Numbered from the stretch's first letter, positions 1 through 6,946 are shown. The stretch: DNA of 9,027 nt from Reyranella sp. (GCA_016780605.1 JADHLS010000158.1:1-9027); one strand, 5' to 3'. A program made the numbers and translations. The notes: generated by a model from the sequence alone, not told the origin.

Positions 1-99
1 AGGCGCTGGGTCGAGCGAATTGTACAGTCGCGAGATGCGATCGAGGCGCAACTCGACTGCGACCGTATCGACCTTGTCGGCTGTGGATTTCGCTGCCAT
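1..99 (-). CDS. N-terminus of an uncharacterised protein (partial, runs off left edge)
   Basis: Reading the minus strand from the ATG whose complement lies at 97-99 gives 33 uninterrupted codons to the window edge. The product starts MAAKSTADKVDTVAVE and continues LRLDRISRLYNSLDPAP. The segment resembling xLFNSLDPSPF is, as I recall, the start of a conserved uncharacterised domain common in small alphaproteobacterial proteins of unknown function. I cannot assign an activity. The gene is divergent from the acyl-CoA synthetase/GNAT gene, with 35 bp between the two ATGs. No clear Shine-Dalgarno sequence precedes this ATG on the minus strand, so the true start could lie further inside the gene. 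The case rests on codon continuity and the recognisable peptide. It is moderate because only 99 bases are present. Confidence 0.55.
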   Translation of the reverse strand, partial: MAAKSTADKVDTVAVELRLDRISRLYNSLDPAP

Positions 100-105
100 G
101 GCTGT

Positions 106-123
106 GTCGCAATTGTCGGCGAC
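106..123. promoter_or_regulatory. Short inverted repeat in the divergent intergenic region
   Basis: GTCGC (106-110) and GCGAC (119-123) form a 5-bp inverted repeat around an 8-base spacer, AATTGTCG. It sits in the only 35 bp between the two divergent start codons, where an operator would be expected. In GC-rich DNA such a short repeat is easily a coincidence. No -35/-10 pair can be named with confidence. Confidence 0.15.
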
Positions 124-134
124 GGGATGAAGCC

Positions 135-2795
135 ATGTCCACCCGCAACCTCGACAAGATGATGGCGCCACGATCGGTCGTGGCAATCGGCGCCAGCGCG
201 AGACCAGGCTCGGTCGGCGACGCCGTGACGCGAAACCTGCTGGCCGGCGGCTTCAAGGGCGACATTCATCTGGTCAACATCAAGGGCGGCGAGATCGCTG
301 GTCGTCCGGTGCTGAAGAGTCTCGGCGAACTCAAGCAACCGGCCGACCTCGCCGTGATCATGACGCCGCCCGAGACGGTGCCGAAGCTGGTGCTGGAGCT
401 GGGCGAGCGCGGCACGCGCGTGGCGGTGATCATCACCGCCGTACCCGGTGAGGACAACGCCAAGTGGCGCAAGCGCATCCTGCGGGCCGCCCAGCCGCAT
501 CTGCTGCGCGTCGTCGGCCCCAACTGCATCGGCTACGCCGTTCCGCGGATCGGCCTCAACGCGAGCTTCGGGCCGGGCAAGCTCCGGCCAGGCCGCATTG
601 CCGCCGTGGCGCAGTCGGGCGCGGTGCTGGCTGGTCTCGCCGACTGGGGGACAGCGCAGAACATCGGCTTCTCCCACTTGATCTCCATGGGCGACATGAC
701 CGACGTCGACTTCGGCGACGTTCTGGACATGCTGGCGCGCGAGTACGAGACGCGCGCCGTGCTGATGTATGTCGAGGGCATCACCCAGGCGCGCAAGTTC
801 ATGTCGGCGGCGCGCAGTGCCGCACGCGTGAAGCCGGTGATCGTCCTCAAAGCTGGCCGCCACGCTGCCGCGGCCAGGGCGGCGGCCTCGCATACCGGCG
901 CCATGGCGGGCTCGGCCGCGGTCTACGACGCGGCCTTCGCGCGCGCCGGGCTGCTCACGGTGCACGGGCTGGGCGAGCTGTTCGATGCGGCCGAGACGCT
1001 GGGCCACGGCGCCGCGCCGCGCAACGAGCGCCTGGCAATCCTGACCAACGGCGGGGGCACCGGCATCATCGCCACCGATCTCCTGATGGACGAGGGCGGC
1101 GAGCTGGCGCCGTTGCTGCCGCGAACCCTCGGTGTGCTCGACAAGGCGATGCCGCGCGGTTGGTCGCGCGGCAATCCCGTCGACATCGTGGGCGACGCCG
1201 ACGCCGCCCGTTACGCGACGGCGCTGGATGCGCTGGCCGACGATCGCGGGGTCGGCGCGGTGCTCGCGATGAACGTGCCGACGGCGCTCACCTCCTCTGT
1301 CGATGCGGCGCGCGCCGTCGCCAGCGCGCCGGGCGCCAAGGTCGTGCCGGTGATTGGTTGCTGGATCGGCGGACCGGAGGCCGAGGCCGGACGGCGGGTG
1401 CTGCACGAGGCCGGCATCCCGGCCTACGACACGCCGCTGCGCGCCGTGCGCGGCTTCATGCATATCGTGCAGTACCGCCGCGCCCAGCGGGCGCTGCAGC
1501 GCACGCCGCCCTCGGTGCCGTTGGCACGCTCCGACACCGGGCTGGTGCGCGCCATCGTCGCCGGTGCGCTGGACGACAACCGGATCGTCCTCACCGAGCC
1601 CGAGGCCAAGCGAGTGCTCGCCGCCTACGGCATTCCCGTCGTGCCGACCGAGGTCGTGCTCGACGCCGGCGAGGCGGCGCACGCCGCGACCCGCATCGGC
1701 TTCCCCGTGGCAGTGAAGATCCTTTCGCGAGACATCAGCCACAAGAGCGACGTCGGTGGCGTGGCGCTCGACCTCGGCTCGGAGCAGGCGGTGCGCGACG
1801 CGGTGCGCGACATGACCGGCAGGGCGTTGGTGCTGGCCAACAAGGCCCGCATCGACGGCTTCGTGGTGCAACCGATGATCAAGCGCCCGCTCGCCATCGA
1901 GCTGATCCTGGGCGCGGCCGAGGATCCCGTGTTCGGGCCGATCCTGATGGTGGGTCACGGGGGCGTCGCGGCCGAGGTGGTCGATGACCGCGCGCTCGCC
2001 TTGCCACCGCTCGATCCGGTTCTGGCGGAAGATGCGCTGAGCCGCACCCGCATCGATCGCCTGCTGCGCGGCTATCGCGGTCGCCCCCCGGCGGCGCGCG
2101 CGGCGGTGGGCGAGGTCATGATCCGCCTCAGCGAGCTGATTGCCGATGTGGGCGAGATCGCCGAGCTCGACATCAATCCGCTGCTGGTCGACGCCGCGGG
2201 TGTGATCGCGCTCGACGCGCGTATCGTCGTGCGCCAGCCTTCAGGGCAGGAGAGGGCCGCCCGCTTTGCGATAAAACCCTATCCGGTGGAGCTCGAGACC
2301 ACCATCGTCGACCGCGAGGGCAAGACGCTCGCCGTGCGGCCCATCCGACCCGATGACGAGCCTTTGATCCAGGCCTTCGTGCGGCGGCTGACGGCCGAGG
2401 ACATCCGCATGCGCTTCTTCGGGCCGATCCGCGAGATGTCGCATGAGCAGGCGGCGCGGCTGACGCAGATCGACTACGATCGCGAGATGGCCTTCCTGCT
2501 GCTCGACGGAAAGGACCTGTTGGGCGTCGGCCGCCTGGCGGCCGATCCCGGCTTCGAGCAAGCAGAATTCGCCCTGGTCGTGGCCTCCGATCGGCAGGGG
2601 CACGGCTACGGCACGCTGCTGCTGAACCACGTCCTGGAATACGCCAGAGCACGCGGCGTCCAGCGCGTGGTCGGCCACGTGCTGCGCGAGAACCACAAGA
2701 TGCTCGAGCTCACCAAGCGCATGGGCTTCAAGCGCGAGGCCGGCCGCTCGGGTGAGCCCGATATAAAGGTCGTGAAACCCACAGCGTCATTGTAA
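135..2795 (+). CDS. Bifunctional ADP-forming acyl-CoA synthetase / GNAT acetyltransferase (Pat-like)
   Basis: An 886-aa fusion. Residues about 8-130 form a CoA-binding Rossmann domain (VVAIGAS near 15; VGPNCIG near 127-133). Residues about 150-460 are succinyl-CoA-ligase-like, with AVAQSGAV at 157-164 and SHTGAMAGS at 252-260, in which His253 matches the phosphorylated His of ADP-forming acetyl-CoA synthetases. Residues about 485-700 are an ATP-grasp domain (VAVKIL 525-530; HKSDVGGV 536-543; ELDINPLLV 677-685). Residues about 730-870 are a GNAT domain with the acetyl-CoA-binding loop RQGHGYGT (820-827) and Glu811 where a catalytic base is expected. Length and domain order match protein lysine acetyltransferases such as Salmonella Pat, which regulate acyl-CoA synthetases by acetylation. 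Whether this protein makes acyl-CoA, acetylates proteins, or does both is not settled by sequence. The ATG at 135 follows a modest GGGA at 124-127. Cytoplasmic; no signal peptide. Confidence 0.9.
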   Translation: MSTRNLDKMMAPRSVVAIGASARPGSVGDAVTRNLLAGGFKGDIHLVNIKGGEIAGRPVLKSLGELKQPADLAVIMTPPETVPKLVLELGERGTRVAVIITAVPGEDNAKWRKRILRAAQPHLLRVVGPNCIGYAVPRIGLNASFGPGKLRPGRIAAVAQSGAVLAGLADWGTAQNIGFSHLISMGDMTDVDFGDVLDMLAREYETRAVLMYVEGITQARKFMSAARSAARVKPVIVLKAGRHAAAARAAASHTGAMAGSAAVYDAAFARAGLLTVHGLGELFDAAETLGHGAAPRNERLAILTNGGGTGIIATDLLMDEGGELAPLLPRTLGVLDKAMPRGWSRGNPVDIVGDADAARYATALDALADDRGVGAVLAMNVPTALTSSVDAARAVASAPGAKVVPVIGCWIGGPEAEAGRRVLHEAGIPAYDTPLRAVRGFMHIVQYRRAQRALQRTPPSVPLARSDTGLVRAIVAGALDDNRIVLTEPEAKRVLAAYGIPVVPTEVVLDAGEAAHAATRIGFPVAVKILSRDISHKSDVGGVALDLGSEQAVRDAVRDMTGRALVLANKARIDGFVVQPMIKRPLAIELILGAAEDPVFGPILMVGHGGVAAEVVDDRALALPPLDPVLAEDALSRTRIDRLLRGYRGRPPAARAAVGEVMIRLSELIADVGEIAELDINPLLVDAAGVIALDARIVVRQPSGQERAARFAIKPYPVELETTIVDREGKTLAVRPIRPDDEPLIQAFVRRLTAEDIRMRFFGPIREMSHEQAARLTQIDYDREMAFLLLDGKDLLGVGRLAADPGFEQAEFALVVASDRQGHGYGTLLLNHVLEYARARGVQRVVGHVLRENHKMLELTKRMGFKREAGRSGEPDIKVVKPTASL

Positions 2796-2820
2796 CTTTT
2801 GTTTTGTCGGCGCCTCTGAA

Positions 2821-2856
2821 CTAAGGCACAACTTTGTCACAGGACCAACGCCTTAG
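2821..2856. promoter_or_regulatory. Inverted repeat upstream of the polysaccharide deacetylase gene
   Basis: In the 75-bp gap after the acetyltransferase gene, CTAAGGC (2821-2827) and GCCTTAG (2850-2856) are perfect 7-bp inverted repeats around a 22-base spacer. A small palindrome, ACAA-CT-TTGT (2828-2837), lies inside the spacer. The gap is clearly more AT-rich than the surrounding genes (TTTTGTTTTG just after the stop), as expected for a promoter or leader. I see no convincing -35/-10 pair. It could be an operator, an mRNA leader hairpin, or chance. Confidence 0.25.
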
Positions 2857-2870
2857 GACTGAAAGTTCAG

Positions 2871-4007
2871 ATGGCGTCTAGGAAGAACAGAAGCAGGAAG
2901 GCGAACAGAAGGAGTCCGCCATCGCCGCCCGGTCTGGGCGAGCGGCTGCGGCAGCGCTTCGAGGGCCTGATCGCGTGGTGCGCGGCGCGCCGTTGGTACG
3001 CCATTGCAGCCGGCCTGCTGCTGCTGTTCGGGGTAAGTCTTGTCGGCGGCTACTGGCTGGCGGAGCGGCTCGAACTCGGCGACGGCGAGCGACTGGCGCG
3101 CGACACGCTGGAGGAGATGAAGCGCGGCGGCTCGGTGACGCCGGGCGAGCCTGCCCCCAAATACGCGCGCATCGAGGACCTGCCGGGCCTGCCGCAATAC
3201 ACCGAGATCGAGCCGGGCCAGCCGCGGCCGACCCTGGAAGAGAAGCCGCGGCCCCGGCCGCAGCAGGTTGCATTGGCCCCTGGCGTGGAGACCTGGCGCA
3301 AGAATGCCGTCCCGTTCCGCGATCTCAGCAGCAAACCCCTGGTCGCCGTCGTGATCGACGATGTCGGCCTGGATCGCCCGCGCTCCAGGCGGGCGTGGGA
3401 GCTGCCGGGCCCGCTCACCATGTCGTTCCTGCCCTATGCCAAGGATCTACGCGAGCAGGCCAAGGCGGCGCGCGCCCGGGGCCATGAGCTGATGCTGCAC
3501 TTGCCCATGGAGCCGAACGGCCGCAACGACCCGGGCCCCAATGCGCTGCTAGTGTCGCTGTCCGACGCCGAGCTGCGCCAGCGCGCCAACGCGGCGCTCG
3601 ACAGCTTCGAGGGCTTCGCCGGCGTCAACAACCACATGGGCAGCCGCTTCACCGCCTTCAAACCCGGCATGGAGACGGTGCTGCGTCAGTTCAAGAGCCG
3701 CGGCCTGATGTTCCTCGACTCGCGCACCACAGCGCAGTCGGTGGGTGATCAGCTGGCGCAGGAGATGGGCGTGCCCTCGATCGTGCGCCACGTCTTCCTC
3801 GACGACGACGAATCGCTCGATGCCGTGCGCCGCAGGCTCGCCGAGGCCGAGGCGGTCGCGCGCCGCCAGGGTTTCGTCGTGGTGATCGGTCATCCGCACG
3901 AAGCGACGCTGCAGGCGCTCAATGAGTGGCTGCCGACCGTGCAGGGCAAGGGGATGGCGCTCGCACCGGCCACAGCCGTCCTGCGAAAGCGAAACGGCTG
4001 GGATTGA
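2871..4007 (+). CDS. Divergent polysaccharide deacetylase family protein (YibQ/DUF610 type), membrane-anchored
   Basis: A 378-aa protein. A short basic, Pro-rich cytoplasmic tail (1-41, many Arg/Lys) is followed by one transmembrane segment at about 43-63 (YAIAAGLLLLFGVSLVGGYW). A Pro-rich linker (about 90-135) then leads to the catalytic-like domain at about 155-375. Family motifs in order are VVIDDVGLD (160-168), HLPMEP (210-215), NNHMGSRF (253-260), FLDSRTT (281-287) and VIGHPHE (338-344). This NodB-like fold is placed in the periplasm by the anchor; its substrate is unestablished. The acidic IDD and HxH-like motifs suggest a retained metal site. In other alphaproteobacteria this family usually sits beside a murein hydrolase activator and a carboxy-terminal protease; neither is adjacent here. 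The ATG at 2871 lacks a strong Shine-Dalgarno sequence (only GGACTGAAAG upstream), but the basic-tail-plus-anchor N-terminus supports it. Confidence 0.88.
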   Translation: MASRKNRSRKANRRSPPSPPGLGERLRQRFEGLIAWCAARRWYAIAAGLLLLFGVSLVGGYWLAERLELGDGERLARDTLEEMKRGGSVTPGEPAPKYARIEDLPGLPQYTEIEPGQPRPTLEEKPRPRPQQVALAPGVETWRKNAVPFRDLSSKPLVAVVIDDVGLDRPRSRRAWELPGPLTMSFLPYAKDLREQAKAARARGHELMLHLPMEPNGRNDPGPNALLVSLSDAELRQRANAALDSFEGFAGVNNHMGSRFTAFKPGMETVLRQFKSRGLMFLDSRTTAQSVGDQLAQEMGVPSIVRHVFLDDDESLDAVRRRLAEAEAVARRQGFVVVIGHPHEATLQALNEWLPTVQGKGMALAPATAVLRKRNGWD

Positions 4008-4018
4008 TCTTCTGGACC

Positions 4019-4035
4019 GCGCGCATCCTGCGCGC
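4019..4035 (+). terminator. GC hairpin just after the deacetylase stop (possible weak terminator)
   Basis: GCGCGC (4019-4024), loop ATCCT, GCGCGC (4030-4035): a perfect 6-bp all-GC stem with a 5-base loop, 11 bases after the stop codon. No T-tract follows (TCATGATCGT), so it is not a classical intrinsic terminator. It could be a pause or 3'-end protecting hairpin, or help Rho-dependent ending. Confidence 0.3.
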
Positions 4036-4061
4036 TCATGATCGTGCGGGTCGGGAAGATC

Positions 4062-4067
4062 GGGAGG
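4062..4067 (+). promoter_or_regulatory. Ribosome binding site fixing the GTG start of the GGT-like gene
   Basis: GGGAGG ends 7 bases before a GTG codon at 4075. This strong Shine-Dalgarno match decides the start: the nearby ATG at 4038 is in another frame, and the first in-frame ATG lies inside the conserved N-terminal region. Confidence 0.7.
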
Positions 4068-4074
4068 AAACAGC

Positions 4075-5691
4075 GTGCGTTACGCCAAGAAGGCGATGAT
4101 CGTGGCCCCGCAGCCGGAGCCGACGGAAGCCGGCGCCGATGTCCTGCGCGAGGGCGGCAATGCGGTCGATGCCGGCATCGCCTGCGCGCTGGTGCAGGGC
4201 GTGGTCGATCCGCTGATGTGCGGTATCGCCGGTTTCGGCTCCTGCGGCATCTACATGCCGGGCAAGAAGTTCCATGGCTACATCGATGCCCACGCGCCGG
4301 CGCCGCTCGGCGCGCGGCCCGACATGTGGGCCAACCTGATCGAGAGCGAGGCGCGCGACGGCTACGGCTTCATCCTGAAGGGCCGCGTCAACGACATCGG
4401 CTACAAGTCGATCTGCGCGCCGGCCAACCTCAAGATGTACTACGAGGCGCACAAGGAGCACGGCAGCCTGCCATGGTCGCGCATCGTCGAGCCGGCGATC
4501 GCCTGGGCCGAGAGCGGCTGGACGGTGCGGCCGCACGTCCACTACTGGTGGTCCGACGACGGCGCCTTCGGCCGCGCGCCCAACCACGAGCGCACTGGCT
4601 TCACGCCGGCGGCCCGCGCGCTCTACTGCCGGCCCGACGGGAGTCCCAAGCGGGTGGGCGACCGCGTCGTCAATCGTGACTATGGCCAGACGCTGCGCGC
4701 CATCGCCAAGGGCGGCGCCGATGTCTTCTATTCCGGCGAGATCGCCCAGGCGATCGCCGCCGACATGAAGAAGAACGACGCGTTGCTCTCGGTGGATGAC
4801 CTCAAGGCGTGGAAGACCGTGCGCAACGCGCCACTGTGGGGCGACTATCGCGGCTATCGCGTCTCGACCAACCAGCCGCCGGGCGGCGGCGTCATGCTGC
4901 TCGAGATGCTGAACATCCTGGAGCATTTCGACCTTGGGAGCCTCGATCACGGCTCGACGGAACATCTGCGCATCGTCAGCGAAGCCATGAAGCGGGCGAC
5001 CATCGACAAGGACGCCCATGTGGGCGACCCGAAGTTCGTCGAGGTGCCGATCAAGCGGCTGATCTCCAAGTCCTACGCCAAGACCATGGCGGGCGAGATC
5101 ATGCGAGGCGTGAAGGCCGAGGTGCCGCGTTTCAATTCGGGCGCTGTGTCCAAGGATACCACGCACATCTCGGTGCTCGACAGGGACGGCAACTGCTTCA
5201 CCATGACCCATTCGCTCGGCATGCCGTCGGGCGTGGTCACGCCGGGCCTGGGCTTCATGTACAACGGCTGCATGGGCGTGTTCGACCCGCGGCCCGGCCG
5301 AGCGGGCTCGATCGCGCCAGGCAAGGCGCGCTTCAGCTCGGTGGTGCCCTCGATCCTGTTCAAGGACGGCCAGCCGCATCTCATCATCGGCGCGCCCGGC
5401 GCCACGCAGATCGCCATGGGCGTGCTGCACGTGATCCTGAATGCGCTCGACTTCGGCATGACCATGGTCGAGGCGGTGAGTGCGCCGCGCTTCTCGGCGA
5501 CCTCGGATACGATCGACATCTCCAACCGCATCCCGGGCCGCGTCGAGCGGGAGCTCCAGGGGCTGGGCTATCCCGTGGTGCGCAGCCCCTACACCTTCGG
5601 CTTCGCCGCCGTGCATGCCATCCGCGTCCACGACGATGGCCTGGATGGCGGCGCCGATCCCGGCCACGACGGTGTGGTCATCGCGGTGTGA
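4075..5691 (+). CDS. Gamma-glutamyltransferase-family Ntn-hydrolase, atypical substrate pocket
   Basis: A 538-aa protein with full-length GGT-family layout. The N-terminal helix motif is ADVLREGGNAVDAGIA (21-36), and the expected autocleavage and nucleophile site is D-T-T-H at 361-364, so Thr362 would become the N-terminus of the small subunit, followed by ISVLDRDGN (365-373). Downstream are KARFSSVVPSILF (417-429, matching the paired serines of the oxyanion hole) and GAPGATQI (439-446). Members self-cleave into two subunits and hydrolyse or transfer an acyl group, classically gamma-glutamyl from glutathione. Here the glutamyl-binding positions differ from E. coli GGT as I recall it: Asn411, Gln430 and Asp433 align with Gly382, Cys399 and Val402, and Arg114 is not obviously kept (His73 region). 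The true substrate is therefore probably another amide. No signal peptide is visible, whereas most characterised bacterial GGTs are exported. GTG start with a good ribosome binding site. Confidence 0.85.
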   Translation: MRYAKKAMIVAPQPEPTEAGADVLREGGNAVDAGIACALVQGVVDPLMCGIAGFGSCGIYMPGKKFHGYIDAHAPAPLGARPDMWANLIESEARDGYGFILKGRVNDIGYKSICAPANLKMYYEAHKEHGSLPWSRIVEPAIAWAESGWTVRPHVHYWWSDDGAFGRAPNHERTGFTPAARALYCRPDGSPKRVGDRVVNRDYGQTLRAIAKGGADVFYSGEIAQAIAADMKKNDALLSVDDLKAWKTVRNAPLWGDYRGYRVSTNQPPGGGVMLLEMLNILEHFDLGSLDHGSTEHLRIVSEAMKRATIDKDAHVGDPKFVEVPIKRLISKSYAKTMAGEIMRGVKAEVPRFNSGAVSKDTTHISVLDRDGNCFTMTHSLGMPSGVVTPGLGFMYNGCMGVFDPRPGRAGSIAPGKARFSSVVPSILFKDGQPHLIIGAPGATQIAMGVLHVILNALDFGMTMVEAVSAPRFSATSDTIDISNRIPGRVERELQGLGYPVVRSPYTFGFAAVHAIRVHDDGLDGGADPGHDGVVIAV

Positions 5692-5698
5692 GCGGCTC

Positions 5699-5713
5699 CG
5701 TCCCAGTGGGACG
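5699..5713. promoter_or_regulatory. Perfect 6-bp inverted repeat after the GGT-like gene
   Basis: CGTCCC (5699-5704), AGT, GGGACG (5708-5713), 7 bases past the GGT-like stop codon and about 90 bases before the patatin start. It could be a weak transcription-ending hairpin without a T-tract, or one half of a control region for the operon that follows. Which of these it is cannot be decided from sequence. Confidence 0.25.
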
Positions 5714-5719
5714 TCGTCC

Positions 5720-5741
5720 TTGCCGCCGGACTTTGTGGCAA
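5720..5741. promoter_or_regulatory. Inverted repeat in the leader of the patatin operon
   Basis: TTGCCGC (5720-5726) and GTGGCAA (5735-5741) can pair over 7 positions (one G-T wobble) around the 8-base loop CGGACTTT. It lies in the 109-bp gap from which the three-gene conflict-like cluster must be transcribed. It is a plausible operator or leader hairpin. No well-matched -10 box follows the TTGCCG at a 17-base distance, so no promoter is called. Confidence 0.25.
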
Positions 5742-5787
5742 AAGGCACAGAAGCGACGTCTGGCGCGTGCTATCGGCCGGCAGAGCC

Positions 5788-5794
5788 GGGGGAG
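5788..5794 (+). promoter_or_regulatory. Ribosome binding site of the patatin gene
   Basis: GGGGGAG ends 6 bases before the ATG at 5801. It supports this ATG over the in-frame upstream extension that would overlap the GGT-like gene. Confidence 0.65.
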
Positions 5795-5800
5795 CGCACC

Positions 5801-6922
5801 ATGGATCCAGGCAAGAAGAAGCTGCTGTCGATCGACGGAGGCGGCATCCGCGGTGTGCTGGCTCTGGGTGCGCTGAAGAAGATCGAGGACATCGTCAAGG
5901 CGAAGTGTGGCCCGCAGACCAGGCTCGCCGATTATTTCGACTACATCAGCGGCACCAGCACCGGCGCCATCGTCGCCACCGGCCTCGCAACCGGGATGAC
6001 GGTCGATGATATCCTGGCCTTCTACAAGGAGGCCGGGGCTCAGATGTTCGTGAAGGCCAATCTGTTGCGCCGCTTGCGCTACAAATTCGAGGACGAGCCC
6101 CTGGCGCGGAAGCTGCGCGACGTGTTCGGCGCCGACACGACGTTCGGCTCGTCCAAGATCAAGACGCTGCTGATGATGGTCATGCGCAACGCCACGACCG
6201 ATTCGCCCTGGCCGCTGTCGAACAATCCCCATGCCAAGTACAACAACAACGGACGCGCCGACGACAACCTGAAGTTCCCGCTGTGGCAGCTGGTGCGCGC
6301 CAGCACGGCGGCACCGACATATTTCCCGCCGGAGGTCATCGTCCTTCCGGGCGATGAAAAGGTGAAGGAAAAGGAGTTCGTCTTCGTCGACGGTGGCGTC
6401 ACCATGTACAACAACCCGGCGTTCCAGATGTTCCTGATGGCGACTCTCGACCGCTATTGGCCGAAGGCACCGGACAAGCGCTGGAAGGCCGGCGTAGACG
6501 ACATGCTGATCGTGTCGGTTGGCACCGGCACGGCTGCCAACGTGAACGAGGGCCTCGAGCCCGAGGACATGAACCTGATTTACAATGCCTCGACCATTCC
6601 CTCGGCCCTGATGTTCGCTGCCCAGACCGAGCAGGACCTGCTGTGCCGCGTGTTCGGCAAGTGCGTGGCGGGCGAACCCATCGATCGCGAGATCGGCGAT
6701 CTCTTCGGCAGTGCTGGACCGCTCAGCGGCCCGGGCAAGCTCTTCAGCTATGCGCGTTACGATGCCGACCTGTCGCGCGAGGGGCTGAACAGGCTAGGCT
6801 GCCCCGACATCGAGCCCGAGACCGTGCAGAAACTCGACTCCGTCGATGGCATCGATGAGCTGTGGCACGTCGGCGTCAAGGTCGGGGAGAAGGTGAAGCC
6901 GGAGCACTTCGCCGGGTTCTAG
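5801..6922 (+). CDS. Patatin-like phospholipase (CapV-like effector candidate)
   Basis: A 373-aa soluble protein with every patatin landmark: the oxyanion-hole loop DGGGIRG (12-18), the nucleophile elbow GTSTG with Ser53 (51-55), and the catalytic Asp197 in VDGG (196-199), giving the Ser-Asp dyad. Other landmarks are SPWPLSNNPHAKYN (135-148), RASTAAPTYFPP (166-177) and SVGTGTA (239-245). Patatins release fatty acids from membrane phospholipids. In CBASS anti-phage systems the relative CapV is switched on by a cyclic dinucleotide and destroys the inner membrane. No CD-NTase lies in the window, so the trigger here must differ or lie further right. It is the first gene of a same-strand cluster, 24 bp before the TIR-like/SLOG gene. 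The frame stays open upstream to 5480, but that stretch overlaps the GGT-like gene and encodes a low-complexity Arg/Ser/Pro-rich peptide, so the ATG at 5801 is preferred. Confidence 0.9.
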   Translation: MDPGKKKLLSIDGGGIRGVLALGALKKIEDIVKAKCGPQTRLADYFDYISGTSTGAIVATGLATGMTVDDILAFYKEAGAQMFVKANLLRRLRYKFEDEPLARKLRDVFGADTTFGSSKIKTLLMMVMRNATTDSPWPLSNNPHAKYNNNGRADDNLKFPLWQLVRASTAAPTYFPPEVIVLPGDEKVKEKEFVFVDGGVTMYNNPAFQMFLMATLDRYWPKAPDKRWKAGVDDMLIVSVGTGTAANVNEGLEPEDMNLIYNASTIPSALMFAAQTEQDLLCRVFGKCVAGEPIDREIGDLFGSAGPLSGPGKLFSYARYDADLSREGLNRLGCPDIEPETVQKLDSVDGIDELWHVGVKVGEKVKPEHFAGF

Positions 6923-6934
6923 TCGGCCCGCTGC

Positions 6935-6941
6935 AAGGAGG
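6935..6941 (+). promoter_or_regulatory. Strong ribosome binding site of the TIR-like/SLOG gene
   Basis: AAGGAGG, a full match to the anti-Shine-Dalgarno core, ends 5 bases before the ATG at 6947. It is the best ribosome binding site in the window, which suggests this protein is made at a good level from the shared transcript. Confidence 0.75.
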
Positions 6942-6946
6942 ATTGC

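Noticed and set aside
464..1987. 507-codon plus-strand frame inside the acyl-CoA synthetase gene
   Set aside because: Arg/Ala/Gly-rich, low-complexity translation with no domain; it is a shifted-frame shadow of the real gene.
2748..2805. Intrinsic terminator at the end of the acetyltransferase gene (TCGGG-TGAG-CCCGA plus TTTTGTTTTG)
   Set aside because: The stem is only 5 bp, lies inside the coding region and is about 35 bases from the T-rich tract, too far for an intrinsic terminator.
4036..5748. Unbroken 570-codon minus-strand frame covering the whole GGT-like gene
   Set aside because: The translation is rich in His, Arg, Asp and Ala with no recognisable motif, and the plus strand encodes a clear GGT-family protein. 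Long antisense frames are expected in such GC-rich coding DNA.
5480..5800. In-frame upstream extension of the patatin gene
   Set aside because: It would overlap the GGT-like gene by over 200 bases and adds a low-complexity peptide. The ATG at 5801 has a good ribosome binding site and places the GGGxRG loop at the usual distance from the N-terminus.
4809..5876. 355-codon plus-strand frame bridging the GGT-like gene and patatin gene
   Set aside because: Frame-shadow translation (Arg/His/Gly-rich) without motifs; it crosses the real stop and start signals of two well-supported genes.
5801..6922. Calling the cluster CBASS outright because of the patatin
   Set aside because: No CD-NTase, E1/E2 or JAB gene is visible, and patatins also occur outside defence. 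The sequence supports only a conflict-like cluster.
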